NCBI GenBank assembly: GCA_009693745.1
Contig: SHWR01000037.1
Location: forward strand, 1-10,394
Length of the DNA: 10,394 nt
Direction of reading: 5' to 3'
DNA from: Candidatus Fonsibacter sp.
Lineage (GTDB): Bacteria; Pseudomonadota; Alphaproteobacteria; Pelagibacterales; Pelagibacteraceae
Shown piece by piece: positions 1 through 7,329 of this stretch. The position numbers were made by a program, and so were the translations under genes. Every line of letters begins with the position of its first letter. Position 1 is the stretch's first letter. Under the pieces are notes generated by a model. The model ran no database searches. It saw nothing but the letters and a program-made list of their open reading frames with translations, and had not been told where the DNA came from.

Positions 1-73
1 TAAGACATTTCCAAAGATCATTTTTATAATCAATGATATTACCAACTCTGATGTCTGATCCTAAAATTTTCAT
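1..73 (-). CDS. efp: Elongation factor P, N-terminal fragment (cut by window edge)
   Basis: Only the first 24 codons are present, read leftward from an ATG at 73-71; the gene continues beyond base 1. The peptide begins MKILGSDIRVGNIIDYKNDL and goes on WKCL. This matches the start of EF-P's N-terminal KOW-like domain, where an 'IRxGNxI' stretch is followed by a short turn and a tryptophan-containing strand. EF-P binds the ribosome between the P and E sites and relieves stalling at polyproline runs. The modified lysine or arginine loop lies outside the window, so the modification type cannot be judged. The gene starts 21 bases after the thiE stop on the same strand, so it is probably the last visible gene of the tkt-pgk-fba-thiE operon. 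An efp gene beside fba and thiE fits the alphaproteobacterial order. Confidence 0.85.
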   Translation of the reverse strand, partial: MKILGSDIRVGNIIDYKNDLWKCL

Positions 74-94
74 ATTTATTCAGAGAACGTATAT

Positions 95-709
95 CTATTT
101 TTTAAACATGTTTACAGCAGTTAATGGATTTTTTATGTCACTTTTCCATATACTAGCTGAACAAGCTATGTAATCTGCACCAGCATTTAATATTTTTTTA
201 TAATTTTTTTGGTTAACTCCTCCTATTGCAACAATAGGTTTTTTAATATTTTTTTTAGCCCATCTAATTAAACTCAATTTTGCCCTATATTTTACTTTTT
301 TAGTTTTTGTAGGATAAAAAGCACCAAAAGCTACATAACTAGTTTTGTTATTAATAGCTTTAGAAGCAAGGATTTTAGAATTATGGCAAGTTATTCCAAT
401 AATTGAGTTTCTTTTTAATATTTTTTTTGCAAAAGTAATTGACATATCTTGCTGCCCAAGATGACAACCATCAGCATTTAATATTTTCGCAATATAAGGA
501 TCGTCATTAATAATAAAATTAATTTTATATTTTTTAGTAAGTTTTAGTATTTGCTTTCCAAGCAATATAATATTTTTTTTCTTTTGATTTTTAATTCTAA
601 GTTGAAAAAACTTTATAATATTACTTGTAAAAACAAGTTCTAGTTTTTTAAGAAAGATTTTATGATTTGTAATTTTTTCAGGAGAAATTAAGTAAAGAAA
701 CTTGCCCAA
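95..709 (-). CDS. thiE: Thiamine-phosphate synthase (ThiE/TenI family), TTG start
   Basis: A 204-residue TIM-barrel protein of the ThiE family, which joins HMP-pyrophosphate to the thiazole phosphate to give thiamine phosphate in the cytoplasm. Family motifs are visible in order: QLRIK (36-40, pyrophosphate binding), ND (68-69) and HLGQQD (83-88, Mg-binding aspartates), GITCHN (105-110), GAFYPTKTK (129-137, phosphate-binding loop), and AIGGV (161-165) with a late CSAS turn. These favour true ThiE over the TenI regulator-like branch, which usually loses some of these residues. The start is TTG at 709-707; no ATG lies at the N-terminus and the stop of the upstream fba is only 4 bases away, so translation is probably coupled. 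It lies in an operon with transketolase, a thiamine-diphosphate enzyme. No other thiamine genes are visible, so the source of its substrates is unknown. Confidence 0.88.
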   Translation of the reverse strand: MGKFLYLISPEKITNHKIFLKKLELVFTSNIIKFFQLRIKNQKKKNIILLGKQILKLTKKYKINFIINDDPYIAKILNADGCHLGQQDMSITFAKKILKRNSIIGITCHNSKILASKAINNKTSYVAFGAFYPTKTKKVKYRAKLSLIRWAKKNIKKPIVAIGGVNQKNYKKILNAGADYIACSASIWKSDIKNPLTAVNMFKK

Positions 710-713
710 TAAA

Positions 714-1730
714 TTAAACCGCTCTATTCTCTAAATCTAATTTCCACTTACCAATAGATGCAAGGCTATTCATTTCAGATCTTGCATCAAATACTGTTTG
801 AACAGTAGCTTTGTCATTAGTATTTTTTGCCCAAGTTTTTAATGCACTTTGCTGAAGTGCTCTTCCATATGAGAATGTAAATATGAATTTTGTATCATTA
901 ATTTTATTAATAGAATTGAGATTTTCAGTTGCTTCGAGCTCACTTTGTCCACCCGAAAGAAAGGCTATTCCAGGAACTTCTTTTGGAACATTTTTTTTTA
1001 TGCAATCAAGAGTTTTTTCAGCAACTTCAGTGGTTGTATTTTTTTTTCCAGATTCAGAACCATTTAATATCATATTTGGTTTCAATACTATTCCTTTCAA
1101 ATTTACCTTATGGATAGCTAGTTGATTAAAACATTCATTTAATACTGAAGTAGTTACATTGTAACATTTTTTAATATCATGATTGCCATTCATTAAAACT
1201 TCAGGTTCAATAATTGGAACCATATTTGTGTCTTGAACAATAGCAGCATATCTTGCGAGTGCATATGCGTTTGCAATTATTGAAGTTTTTGAAGGGTAAA
1301 TATTTGATATGTCGTAGACAGCTCTCCATTTAGTAAATCTTGCTCCTAATTTATAGTATTCAATTAATCTTTCCTTAAGACCATCTAGACCTTCAGTAAT
1401 TTTTTCATCATTTGATAAAGCAAGTGGCTTAACTCCTTTATCAACTTTAATTCCAGGAATAATTCCTTGGTCGCTTAGTAGTTTTGAAATAGTTATTCCA
1501 CTAGAAGAGGTTTGTTTTATTGTTTCGTCGAATAAGATTATCCCACTTATAAAATCTTTAATTTTTTTTGATGTAAAAAGAGTTTCTCGAAATTTTAATC
1601 TATTAGCTTCTGTAGAGGGAATTTTTATAGAATCTAATCTTTTAGTCATTGTGCTATTACTTTCGTCAGCAGCTAAAATTCCTTTCCCTTTTTGTAGCAT
1701 TGCAAGAGCAATAGTCTCGATATTGTTCAT
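714..1730 (-). CDS. fba: Fructose-bisphosphate aldolase, class I
   Basis: A 338-residue class I (Schiff-base, metal-independent) aldolase that interconverts fructose 1,6-bisphosphate with dihydroxyacetone phosphate and glyceraldehyde 3-phosphate. All key class I positions are visible: GILAADES (17-24, Asp22), GIKVDKG with Lys95, FTKW with Lys134, IIEPEVL with Glu175 and Glu177, the Schiff-base Lys217 in LKPNM, GGQSE (260-264) and the phosphate-binding FSYGRA (287-291). It is full length for the bacterial class I form. The ATG at 1730-1728 is 27 bases after the pgk stop, with no Shine-Dalgarno sequence, and thiE follows 4 bases after its stop. No phosphofructokinase is in view, so the direction of flux (glycolysis or gluconeogenesis) cannot be told here. 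Confidence 0.96.
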   Translation of the reverse strand: MNNIETIALAMLQKGKGILAADESNSTMTKRLDSIKIPSTEANRLKFRETLFTSKKIKDFISGIILFDETIKQTSSSGITISKLLSDQGIIPGIKVDKGVKPLALSNDEKITEGLDGLKERLIEYYKLGARFTKWRAVYDISNIYPSKTSIIANAYALARYAAIVQDTNMVPIIEPEVLMNGNHDIKKCYNVTTSVLNECFNQLAIHKVNLKGIVLKPNMILNGSESGKKNTTTEVAEKTLDCIKKNVPKEVPGIAFLSGGQSELEATENLNSINKINDTKFIFTFSYGRALQQSALKTWAKNTNDKATVQTVFDARSEMNSLASIGKWKLDLENRAV

Positions 1731-1757
1731 AGAACTAATCTTTTAATTATTTAAAAA

Positions 1758-2945
1758 TTATTTTTCAAGGACTTTTAGTCCAGGAAGTATTTTTCCTTCA
1801 AGCCATTCTAAAAAAGCACCACCTGCAGTTGAGATGTAACTGAAACCATCTTCAGCTTTTGCTTTTTTAATTGCTGCTGCAGTATCACCACCACCAGCTA
1901 TCGATACTAATAATTTTTTTTGGGTATTTATTTTAACTAATTTTGCAACTTCATTGCTTCCATTAGCAAAAAAATCTTTTTCAAAAAAGCCTAGCGGTCC
2001 ATTCCACAGTAGTGTTTTTGATAAATTAATAATTTCACTAATATTTTTAATAGTATTAACGCCAATATCAAAAATAATATCATTAGTTTCTATTTCAGAT
2101 AAATTCTTGTTTTTTCCAGCAATATTTTCATTAGCCGAAACAACAACATCCATAGGAATTATTAGTTTACAATTATTCTTGTTAGCTGCAGAAATAATTT
2201 CTTTTATAGTTGCTTCTTTATTAGGCTCAAATAATGATTTTCCGATCTCAAAATTATTATATTTTATAAAATTATTAGCCATTGCTCCGCCAATAATCAT
2301 AAAATCTACTTTTTTAATTAAGTTAGAAATTAAATCAATTTTTGTGGATATTTTTGAACCACCAATAATACAAGTAACAGGCTTATTAGACTTGTTAAAA
2401 ATTTTTTCTAAAGAATTTAACTCATTAATAATTGTTTCTCCAGCGTAGGATTTAATAAATTTAGTTATTCCAGTTACCGAGGCGTGTGCACGATGAGAGC
2501 AAGAAAATGCTTCATTTATGTAAATATCAGCAAGGCTAGCTAACTGTTTGGCAAATTCAGAATCATTGCTTTCTTCTTCTTTATAAAACCTAATATTTTC
2601 TAGAAGAAATAACTCTTTATCTGATTTTTTTATATTGTTTTTAGTTTCGTTATTTAAATAATTCTTAAAGAAGACTATGTCTTTTTTAAAAATAGTTTCT
2701 AATTTATTTTTGACTTGCTCTAGAGACAATCCCTCTTTACCATTTTTTTGAGGTCTTCCTAAATGGGAGCATAAAATAATTTTAGTTTTTTTAGATAACA
2801 ACTTATTAATAATGTCTTTCATTTTAACAATTTTTGTATCGTCAATTATTTTTCCATCTTTTATTGGGATATTAAAATCTACTCTTAAAAAAATAATTTT
2901 ATCTTTAATATCTTCGTTGCCAAAAAGCGTATTTAAATTATTCAT
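1758..2945 (-). CDS. pgk: Phosphoglycerate kinase
   Basis: A full-length, 395-residue cytoplasmic PGK, which transfers phosphate between 1,3-bisphosphoglycerate and ADP. The N-terminal substrate domain carries RVDFN (21-25), SHLGRP (60-65), ENIRF with Arg119, and NEAFSCSHRAHAS (144-156, Arg152). The C-terminal nucleotide domain carries GGSKISTK (195-202), WNGPLGFFE (314-322), the GGGDT loop (351-355) and the STAGGAFLE segment near the end (372-380). No catalytic residue appears to be missing. The ATG is 12 bases after the tkt stop and fba follows 27 bases after the pgk stop, so all three are probably co-transcribed. Many alphaproteobacteria have a gap gene (glyceraldehyde-3-phosphate dehydrogenase) between tkt and pgk; here there is none. 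Confidence 0.97.
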   Translation of the reverse strand: MNNLNTLFGNEDIKDKIIFLRVDFNIPIKDGKIIDDTKIVKMKDIINKLLSKKTKIILCSHLGRPQKNGKEGLSLEQVKNKLETIFKKDIVFFKNYLNNETKNNIKKSDKELFLLENIRFYKEEESNDSEFAKQLASLADIYINEAFSCSHRAHASVTGITKFIKSYAGETIINELNSLEKIFNKSNKPVTCIIGGSKISTKIDLISNLIKKVDFMIIGGAMANNFIKYNNFEIGKSLFEPNKEATIKEIISAANKNNCKLIIPMDVVVSANENIAGKNKNLSEIETNDIIFDIGVNTIKNISEIINLSKTLLWNGPLGFFEKDFFANGSNEVAKLVKINTQKKLLVSIAGGGDTAAAIKKAKAEDGFSYISTAGGAFLEWLEGKILPGLKVLEK

Positions 2946-2957
2946 AAATAAACTAGA

Positions 2958-4940
2958 TTATTTGTAGTTTTTTTTGATTTCGGAGGTAATATTCTCAGAA
3001 GTAAGGCCAAAATGTTTATATATTTGCTTGTAAGTAGCACTTTTTCCAAATGTATTAATTCCAAAAGAGATTCCATTAGACGTATATTTCTCCCAACCCA
3101 TTGTAACTCCTGCTTCTATAGTGACTCTAAAAGAGTTTTTTCCTAAAATTTTATTTTTATATTCTTGAGATTGTTTTTCAAATAATTCTAAACAAGGCAT
3201 AGAAATAACTTTCGATTCTATATTTTGTTCATGTAATTTACTTTGAACATCTAAAGCAATTTCTACTTCCGAACCAGTTGCAATTATTATTAGATTGCAA
3301 TTATTTTTTTTTGAGTCACTCAATATATAACCGCCATATTGAGTTAAGTTTTCTTTAGATTCTTTTTTTCTTACCATTGGCAAATCTTGTCTTGTAAGAG
3401 CAAGAACGCTAGGAGATGAATTAGATTTTAACGCTAACTCCCAAGCTTCCAAAGTCTCTATTGAGTCGGCCGGTCTAAATACATTTAAATTCGGAATTGA
3501 TCTTAAACTAAACAATTGTTCTATTGGTTGATGCGTTGGCCCGTCTTCTCCAAGACCAATAGAGTCATGAGTCAATACATATATAACTCTTTGCTTCATT
3601 AATGCTGCCAATCTAATTGAAGGCTTACAGTAATCTGAAAATATTAAAAATGTTCCACCATAAGGAATAGTACTTTGATCTAGAGCTAAACCATTCATTA
3701 CACCGCACATGCCATGCTCTCTTACTCCGTAGTGAATGTATGTCCCGTTGAAATTATTAGCTTTGATTATTTTTTGTGATGATGATTTTGTATTATTTGA
3801 ACCAGTTAAATCTGCAGAACCTCCTATGAGTTCAGGAATAAATGCTGTGATTGCTTCAAGACACGCTTCTGAGGATTTTCTTGTTGCAATCGGTTTTGAA
3901 TTTTCAAAGAATTTTTCTTTAATTTGGCTAATTTTTTCATTAAAGTTTTTAGGTAATTTGCCAGACTTAATTCTTATAAGTTCTTCTTTTTTACTTTTTT
4001 CTAATTTATTAAAATTCTTTTTCCAACTTTCTTCATGTTTTTTTCCACTATTAATTAATTTTCTCCATTCTTTTAAAATATTTTCAGGTATCTCAAATGG
4101 TTGTGATGACCATTTTAATTTCTTTCTAACTAACTCAATTTCAGCACTTCCCAAAGGACTTCCATGAACAGATGCAGTATTACTTTTATTTGGCGAGCCA
4201 TAACCAATGATAGTTTTACAAGATACAACGGTTGGTTTGTTTGCTGTTTGCACTTTATTAATAGCTTTTGAAATTTGATTGTGGTCATGACCATTAATTT
4301 CAATTAAATCCCAGTTATAAGAAGCAAATCTTTTTTTATAATCATCAGAAATACTAAGATTTGTATTTCCATCTATAGAAATAGAATTGTTATCAAAAAA
4401 TAATATTAAGTTTTTAAGCTTTAAATGTCCGGCAAGGCTCATTGCCTCATGACTAATGCCTTCCATTAAACAACCATCACCTGCAATAACATAAGTTTTA
4501 TGATTACAAATTTTATCGCCAAACTTTTCTCTATTAATTTCTTCAGCTAAAGCAAATCCAACAGCATTAGCTATACCTTGCCCCAAGGGACCAGTGGTTG
4601 TTTCTATTCCAGAATCTTTTTCATACTCAGGGTGTCCAGCACAAATAGAATCTAATTGTCTAAAATTTTTTATATCTTGAATATTAATAGATTTGTAACC
4701 AGATAAATACAAAGCAGAATAAAGCAACATTGAGCCATGACCTGCTGACAAAACAAATCTATCTCTATTAAACCAAGAAGGATTATGTGGATTAAACTTT
4801 AAAAATTTATTAAAAAGAATCGTTGTTACGTCAGCCATACCCATGGGCATACCAGGATGACCAGAGTTTGCTTTTTGCACTGCGTCAATTGACAAAAATC
4901 TTATTGCATTAGCTAGATCTGAGTAATTATTTTTTACCAT
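2958..4940 (-). CDS. tkt: Transketolase
   Basis: A full-length, 660-residue transketolase moving two-carbon ketol units in the pentose phosphate pathway with thiamine diphosphate and a divalent metal. Domain order is normal: ThDP-binding PP domain (about 1-320), Pyr domain (about 350-520) and C-terminal transketolase domain (about 540-655). Visible signatures are SGHPGMPMG (26-34, His28), SAGHGS (65-70), TTGPLGQG (115-122), the ThDP motif GDGCLMEG (154-161) ending at NN (184-185), REHG with catalytic Glu408, THDS (457-460) and GPTHQP (467-472). It is the first gene of the leftward operon, starting at the divergent spacer shared with the coiled-coil/zapA arm. The ATG at 4940-4938 has no obvious Shine-Dalgarno sequence. 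Dihydroxyacetone synthase or DXP synthase are unlikely, given the transketolase-specific motifs and length. Confidence 0.97.
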   Translation of the reverse strand: MVKNNYSDLANAIRFLSIDAVQKANSGHPGMPMGMADVTTILFNKFLKFNPHNPSWFNRDRFVLSAGHGSMLLYSALYLSGYKSINIQDIKNFRQLDSICAGHPEYEKDSGIETTTGPLGQGIANAVGFALAEEINREKFGDKICNHKTYVIAGDGCLMEGISHEAMSLAGHLKLKNLILFFDNNSISIDGNTNLSISDDYKKRFASYNWDLIEINGHDHNQISKAINKVQTANKPTVVSCKTIIGYGSPNKSNTASVHGSPLGSAEIELVRKKLKWSSQPFEIPENILKEWRKLINSGKKHEESWKKNFNKLEKSKKEELIRIKSGKLPKNFNEKISQIKEKFFENSKPIATRKSSEACLEAITAFIPELIGGSADLTGSNNTKSSSQKIIKANNFNGTYIHYGVREHGMCGVMNGLALDQSTIPYGGTFLIFSDYCKPSIRLAALMKQRVIYVLTHDSIGLGEDGPTHQPIEQLFSLRSIPNLNVFRPADSIETLEAWELALKSNSSPSVLALTRQDLPMVRKKESKENLTQYGGYILSDSKKNNCNLIIIATGSEVEIALDVQSKLHEQNIESKVISMPCLELFEKQSQEYKNKILGKNSFRVTIEAGVTMGWEKYTSNGISFGINTFGKSATYKQIYKHFGLTSENITSEIKKNYK

Positions 4941-5015
4941 GAAACATTGATAGACTTGGATTGCAGGAATTATTATTATGTTTAAGATGCAAATTAAACA
5001 ATTTTTTTTAGTTTA
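4941..5015. promoter_or_regulatory. Divergent promoter region between tkt and the coiled-coil/zapA arm
   Basis: These 75 bases are the only spacer between two outward-pointing operons, so both transcripts probably start here. Rightward, TTGATA (4947-4952) is followed 18 bases later by TATTAT (4971-4976), a reasonable sigma-70 pair that would give a leader of about 30 bases before the ATG at 5016. Leftward, the complement of the 4990-5005 stretch contains TTGTTT followed about 17 bases later by an AT-rich TAATAA box near 4977-4982, so the two promoters would overlap. In such AT-rich DNA these boxes arise easily by chance; position is better evidence than the motifs. I see no clear operator palindrome. 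Confidence 0.45.
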
Positions 5016-5540
5016 ATGAATTTAAAAAATAAAGAAACACAGCTATTCGAAACTTTAAATAAACTAGATTCAATCGCAGATTTAATTAAAAACTCCAAGG
5101 AAGAAAGTAGTTATCTAAAAAAGTTAAGTTCTCAATTAGAAAAAGAAAAAGCAGAATTGCATCAAAAGTCAAAAAATTTAGAACAAGAAAAAGACAGCAT
5201 AATTAATGAGTTAAAAGTATTTGAACAAAAACTAAATAGCCAAGATTCCGGGAATCAGGATCTGTTAAATAAAATTGATCTAATAGAAAAAGAAAATCAA
5301 ATTATAAGAGACGAATTAGCCAAAAAAGAAAATGAATTGGAAGAGTCTAGATATAAGATTACTGAAACTGAAAATATAAATAAAAATTTAAAAGAAGAAG
5401 TAAATTCTGTACAAAGTGAACTACAATTAACAAAAGAACAATTAGAGCAAATATTAAAAAACAAAAAAATGTTTGTAAAAAAAATTGATGAATTAAGTCA
5501 AGAGACAGACGCAATGTTAGGAGAATTTGATAAATGGTAA
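5016..5540 (+). CDS. Coiled-coil protein upstream of zapA, candidate ZauP/ZapB-like Z-ring factor
   Basis: A 174-residue, highly charged protein (rich in K, E, N, L) with no signal peptide or membrane segment, so probably cytoplasmic. Residues about 30-75 and 85-165 show heptad-like spacing of Leu/Ile, indicating a long coiled coil with a break at the SQDSGNQD stretch (75-82). The C-terminus ends in MLGEFDKW, a possible short interaction tail. I recognise no enzymatic domain. Its last seven bases overlap the zapA start (ATGGTAA), implying translational coupling. In Caulobacter a coiled-coil protein, ZauP, shares an operon with ZapA and focuses the Z-ring. In other alphaproteobacteria a short coiled-coil gene commonly sits here. 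A ZauP-like role is therefore inferred from position and structure; coiled coils resemble one another, so sequence similarity alone would be weak evidence. The ATG at 5016 is the likely start. Confidence 0.7.
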   Translation: MNLKNKETQLFETLNKLDSIADLIKNSKEESSYLKKLSSQLEKEKAELHQKSKNLEQEKDSIINELKVFEQKLNSQDSGNQDLLNKIDLIEKENQIIRDELAKKENELEESRYKITETENINKNLKEEVNSVQSELQLTKEQLEQILKNKKMFVKKIDELSQETDAMLGEFDKW

Positions 5541-5962
5541 ACGTTACTGTTAAGTTTAATAAACGAGACTATATCCTTTCTTGTGAAGATGGTCAGGAGC
5601 AGGAATTAGAAAAACTGTCCGTACATTTAAATGACAAATTTGAAAAACTTAAAAATGATCTTGGAAATATTGGTGAAAGTAAACTTTTATTAATTAGTTC
5701 AATTCAAGTTATTGATGAGATGTTTACTATCAAAGAGTCTATAGAAAAACTAAAAAATCAAAACAAAACTTTACTTGAAAAATTCAAAGAAATTAAAAGT
5801 TTATCAATTTTATATAAAGAGGATAAAGAAAGAGAAATACAAAATCTTCAATCAGAATTACAAGAGCTCAAAAGTAAAATTTCAGATAATGAAAAGAATT
5901 ACACAGAATCTTTAGAGAAAGTTTCAAATTCAATAAATAGTTTTCTAGAAAAAATTAATTAA
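5534..5962 (+). CDS. zapA: Cell division protein ZapA
   Basis: A 142-residue protein whose first 65 residues or so fit the ZapA fold: VNVTVKFNKRDYILSCEDGQ (2-20), then a helix with LEKLSVHLNDKF (25-36), then a long helix including LLLISSIQVIDEM (51-63). ZapA binds FtsZ in the cytoplasm and bundles protofilaments at the division site. Residues 65-142 extend the helix into a Lys/Glu-rich coiled coil, making it longer than the roughly 100-residue E. coli protein. The ATG overlaps the upstream coiled-coil gene by seven bases, and the cyclo-ligase gene follows after only five bases. zapA followed by the 5-FCL gene is a widespread proteobacterial pairing that supports the assignment. Confidence 0.9.
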   Translation: MVNVTVKFNKRDYILSCEDGQEQELEKLSVHLNDKFEKLKNDLGNIGESKLLLISSIQVIDEMFTIKESIEKLKNQNKTLLEKFKEIKSLSILYKEDKEREIQNLQSELQELKSKISDNEKNYTESLEKVSNSINSFLEKIN

Positions 5963-5967
5963 TCTTA

Positions 5968-6519
5968 ATGAAAGAAAAGTTAAGGAAGTATTCTTTTTCC
6001 TTCAGGAAGAATAAATATTTTAATTTAAAAGAAAAAGATTTTAGTCCATTACTTTCGGATATTGCGAGATATGGGAGTAATATTATAGGTTCTTATTATT
6101 CTATAAATTTTGAATTAGATTTAAAAATTTTAAATACCTTGTTATTTAAAAAAGGACTTTCATTGTCTCTACCATTTATTCACGAAAATAATAACTCAAT
6201 GGAATTTAAAGAATGGAAACCCAATGATATTTTGCAATTAAACAAGTACGGAATACCTCAAACTTTTATAAATTCTAAAACTTTAAATCCTAATATCTTT
6301 TTAGTTCCGCTGTTAGCTTTTGACAAATATGGTAATAGGCTCGGCTATGGATCCGGGTATTACGATAGATATTTTAACATGTTAAATAAAACTAAAAAAA
6401 GATTTAGAACAATTGGAGTGGGTTTTTCATTTCAAAAACAAGACAAACTAAAAACATATAAGACAGATTTTTGTTTAGATGCTGTTTTCACAGAAAAAGG
6501 CTTTTTAAATATTCAATGA
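5968..6519 (+). CDS. 5-Formyltetrahydrofolate cyclo-ligase (5-FCL/MTHFS, YgfA family)
   Basis: A 183-residue enzyme of the family that uses ATP to convert 5-formyl-THF to 5,10-methenyl-THF, returning a stored folate to the one-carbon pool. The C-terminal half carries the signatures: VPLLAFDKYGNRLGYGSGYY (113-132) followed by DR is the ATP/metal-binding core, then IGVGFSFQ (149-156) and LDAVFTEKG (170-178) near the end. The N-terminal half is more divergent, although an early basic KEKLRKYSFSFRK segment (2-14) fits the usual start. In the YGIP turn (94-97) the following residue is Gln rather than the Glu common in the family. The start is five bases after the zapA stop and the gene overlaps ymdB by four bases (ATGA). 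This gene follows zapA across proteobacteria. Confidence 0.87.
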   Translation: MKEKLRKYSFSFRKNKYFNLKEKDFSPLLSDIARYGSNIIGSYYSINFELDLKILNTLLFKKGLSLSLPFIHENNNSMEFKEWKPNDILQLNKYGIPQTFINSKTLNPNIFLVPLLAFDKYGNRLGYGSGYYDRYFNMLNKTKKRFRTIGVGFSFQKQDKLKTYKTDFCLDAVFTEKGFLNIQ

Positions 6520-7325
6520 ATTTTTTATTTTTAGGAGACATCGTAGGCAGATCTGGAAGAGAGATCGTCTTATCCGAGTTACCAAAAATAAAAGCTAATG
6601 AGCAAATAGATTTTGTTATTGTGAACGGAGAAAATGCAGCGGGTGGTTATGGAATTACTAAAAAAATTTGTGATGAATTATTTGCAGTTGGTGTAGATGT
6701 TATTACCTCTGGAAATCATATTTGGGATCAAAAAGAAACTGCAGATTTTATATCAGAAGAAAAAAGACTATTAAGACCATTGAATTCTATGGATGGAACC
6801 CCAGGATCTGGCTGTGAAATTTATTCTTTAAAAAATAATAAAAAAATCGCTGTAATTAATATTATGGGAAACATTTACATGAAAAAAGTAGATGATGTTT
6901 TCAATTGTATAGCTATTAAATTACAATCATTAAAATTAGGCAAGGATGTAGATTTTATCATCGTCGATATTCATGCTGAAATAACGAGTGAAAAAATGGC
7001 TATGGGCCATTATCTTGATGGTCAGGTAACATTAGTCGTTGGAACACATAGTCATGTTCCTACTTATGATTTTAGAATTTTAAATCATGGTACTGCATAT
7101 CAAACTGATGCGGGTATGTGTGGAGATTATGACTCAGTTATAGGAATGAATAAAGATGGAGCATTAAAAAAATTTTTAAAACAGCCAAATTTAGAACGTT
7201 TATCCCCTGCATTAGGCAAGGGAACTTTGTCTGGAATTAAAGTTATTGCTGATGAAAAAACCGGTCTTGCTAAAGATATAAAGCCCATCACAATTGGCGC
7301 TCATTTTAATCAACGATCATTTTAA
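6516..7325 (+). CDS. ymdB: YmdB/TIGR00282-type metallophosphoesterase
   Basis: A 269-residue calcineurin-like phosphoesterase of the YmdB family (cyclic-nucleotide phosphodiesterases studied in Bacillus and Deinococcus); physiological role in alphaproteobacteria is unsettled. All expected metal ligands are visible: Asp8 in GDIVGRSGR, Glu39-Asn40 in VNGENAAGG, Asn67-His68 in SGNHIWD, His153 in VDIHAE, and His178 and His180 in VGTHSHVP. Other family blocks are RPLN (87-90) and QTDAGMCG (196-203). An in-frame ATG at 6471 would add 15 residues (MFRCCFHRKR...), but these lie inside the cyclo-ligase gene and do not look like the family. The ATG at 6516, overlapping the cyclo-ligase stop as ATGA, puts GDIVG at the usual distance from the N-terminus. 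Do not confuse this with E. coli YmdB, an unrelated macrodomain protein. Confidence 0.92.
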   Translation: MNFLFLGDIVGRSGREIVLSELPKIKANEQIDFVIVNGENAAGGYGITKKICDELFAVGVDVITSGNHIWDQKETADFISEEKRLLRPLNSMDGTPGSGCEIYSLKNNKKIAVINIMGNIYMKKVDDVFNCIAIKLQSLKLGKDVDFIIVDIHAEITSEKMAMGHYLDGQVTLVVGTHSHVPTYDFRILNHGTAYQTDAGMCGDYDSVIGMNKDGALKKFLKQPNLERLSPALGKGTLSGIKVIADEKTGLAKDIKPITIGAHFNQRSF

Positions 7326-7329
7326 TATC

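Noticed and set aside
883..1125. Rightward open frame of 80 codons inside fba, and a second overlapping one at 929-1117
   Set aside because: Antisense to a strongly conserved aldolase gene; the peptides are rich in Phe/Leu/Ser as expected from reading an AT-rich gene backwards, and match no family.
1954..2448. Rightward open frame of 164 codons inside pgk
   Set aside because: Hydrophobic-looking peptide is a by-product of the complement of Lys/Asn/Glu codons; pgk motifs on the other strand explain this region fully.
3736..4167. Rightward open frame of 143 codons inside tkt
   Set aside because: Antisense shadow of transketolase with no recognisable domain or start signal.
6471..6515. Upstream start for the YmdB-type gene
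   Set aside because: The 15 added residues lie within the cyclo-ligase gene and precede the conserved N-terminus MNFLFLGDIVG; the ATGA overlap at 6516 is the better start.
7294..7329. Upstream start for yebC
   Set aside because: Would add 12 residues before MAGHSHF, which is the usual N-terminus of the family.
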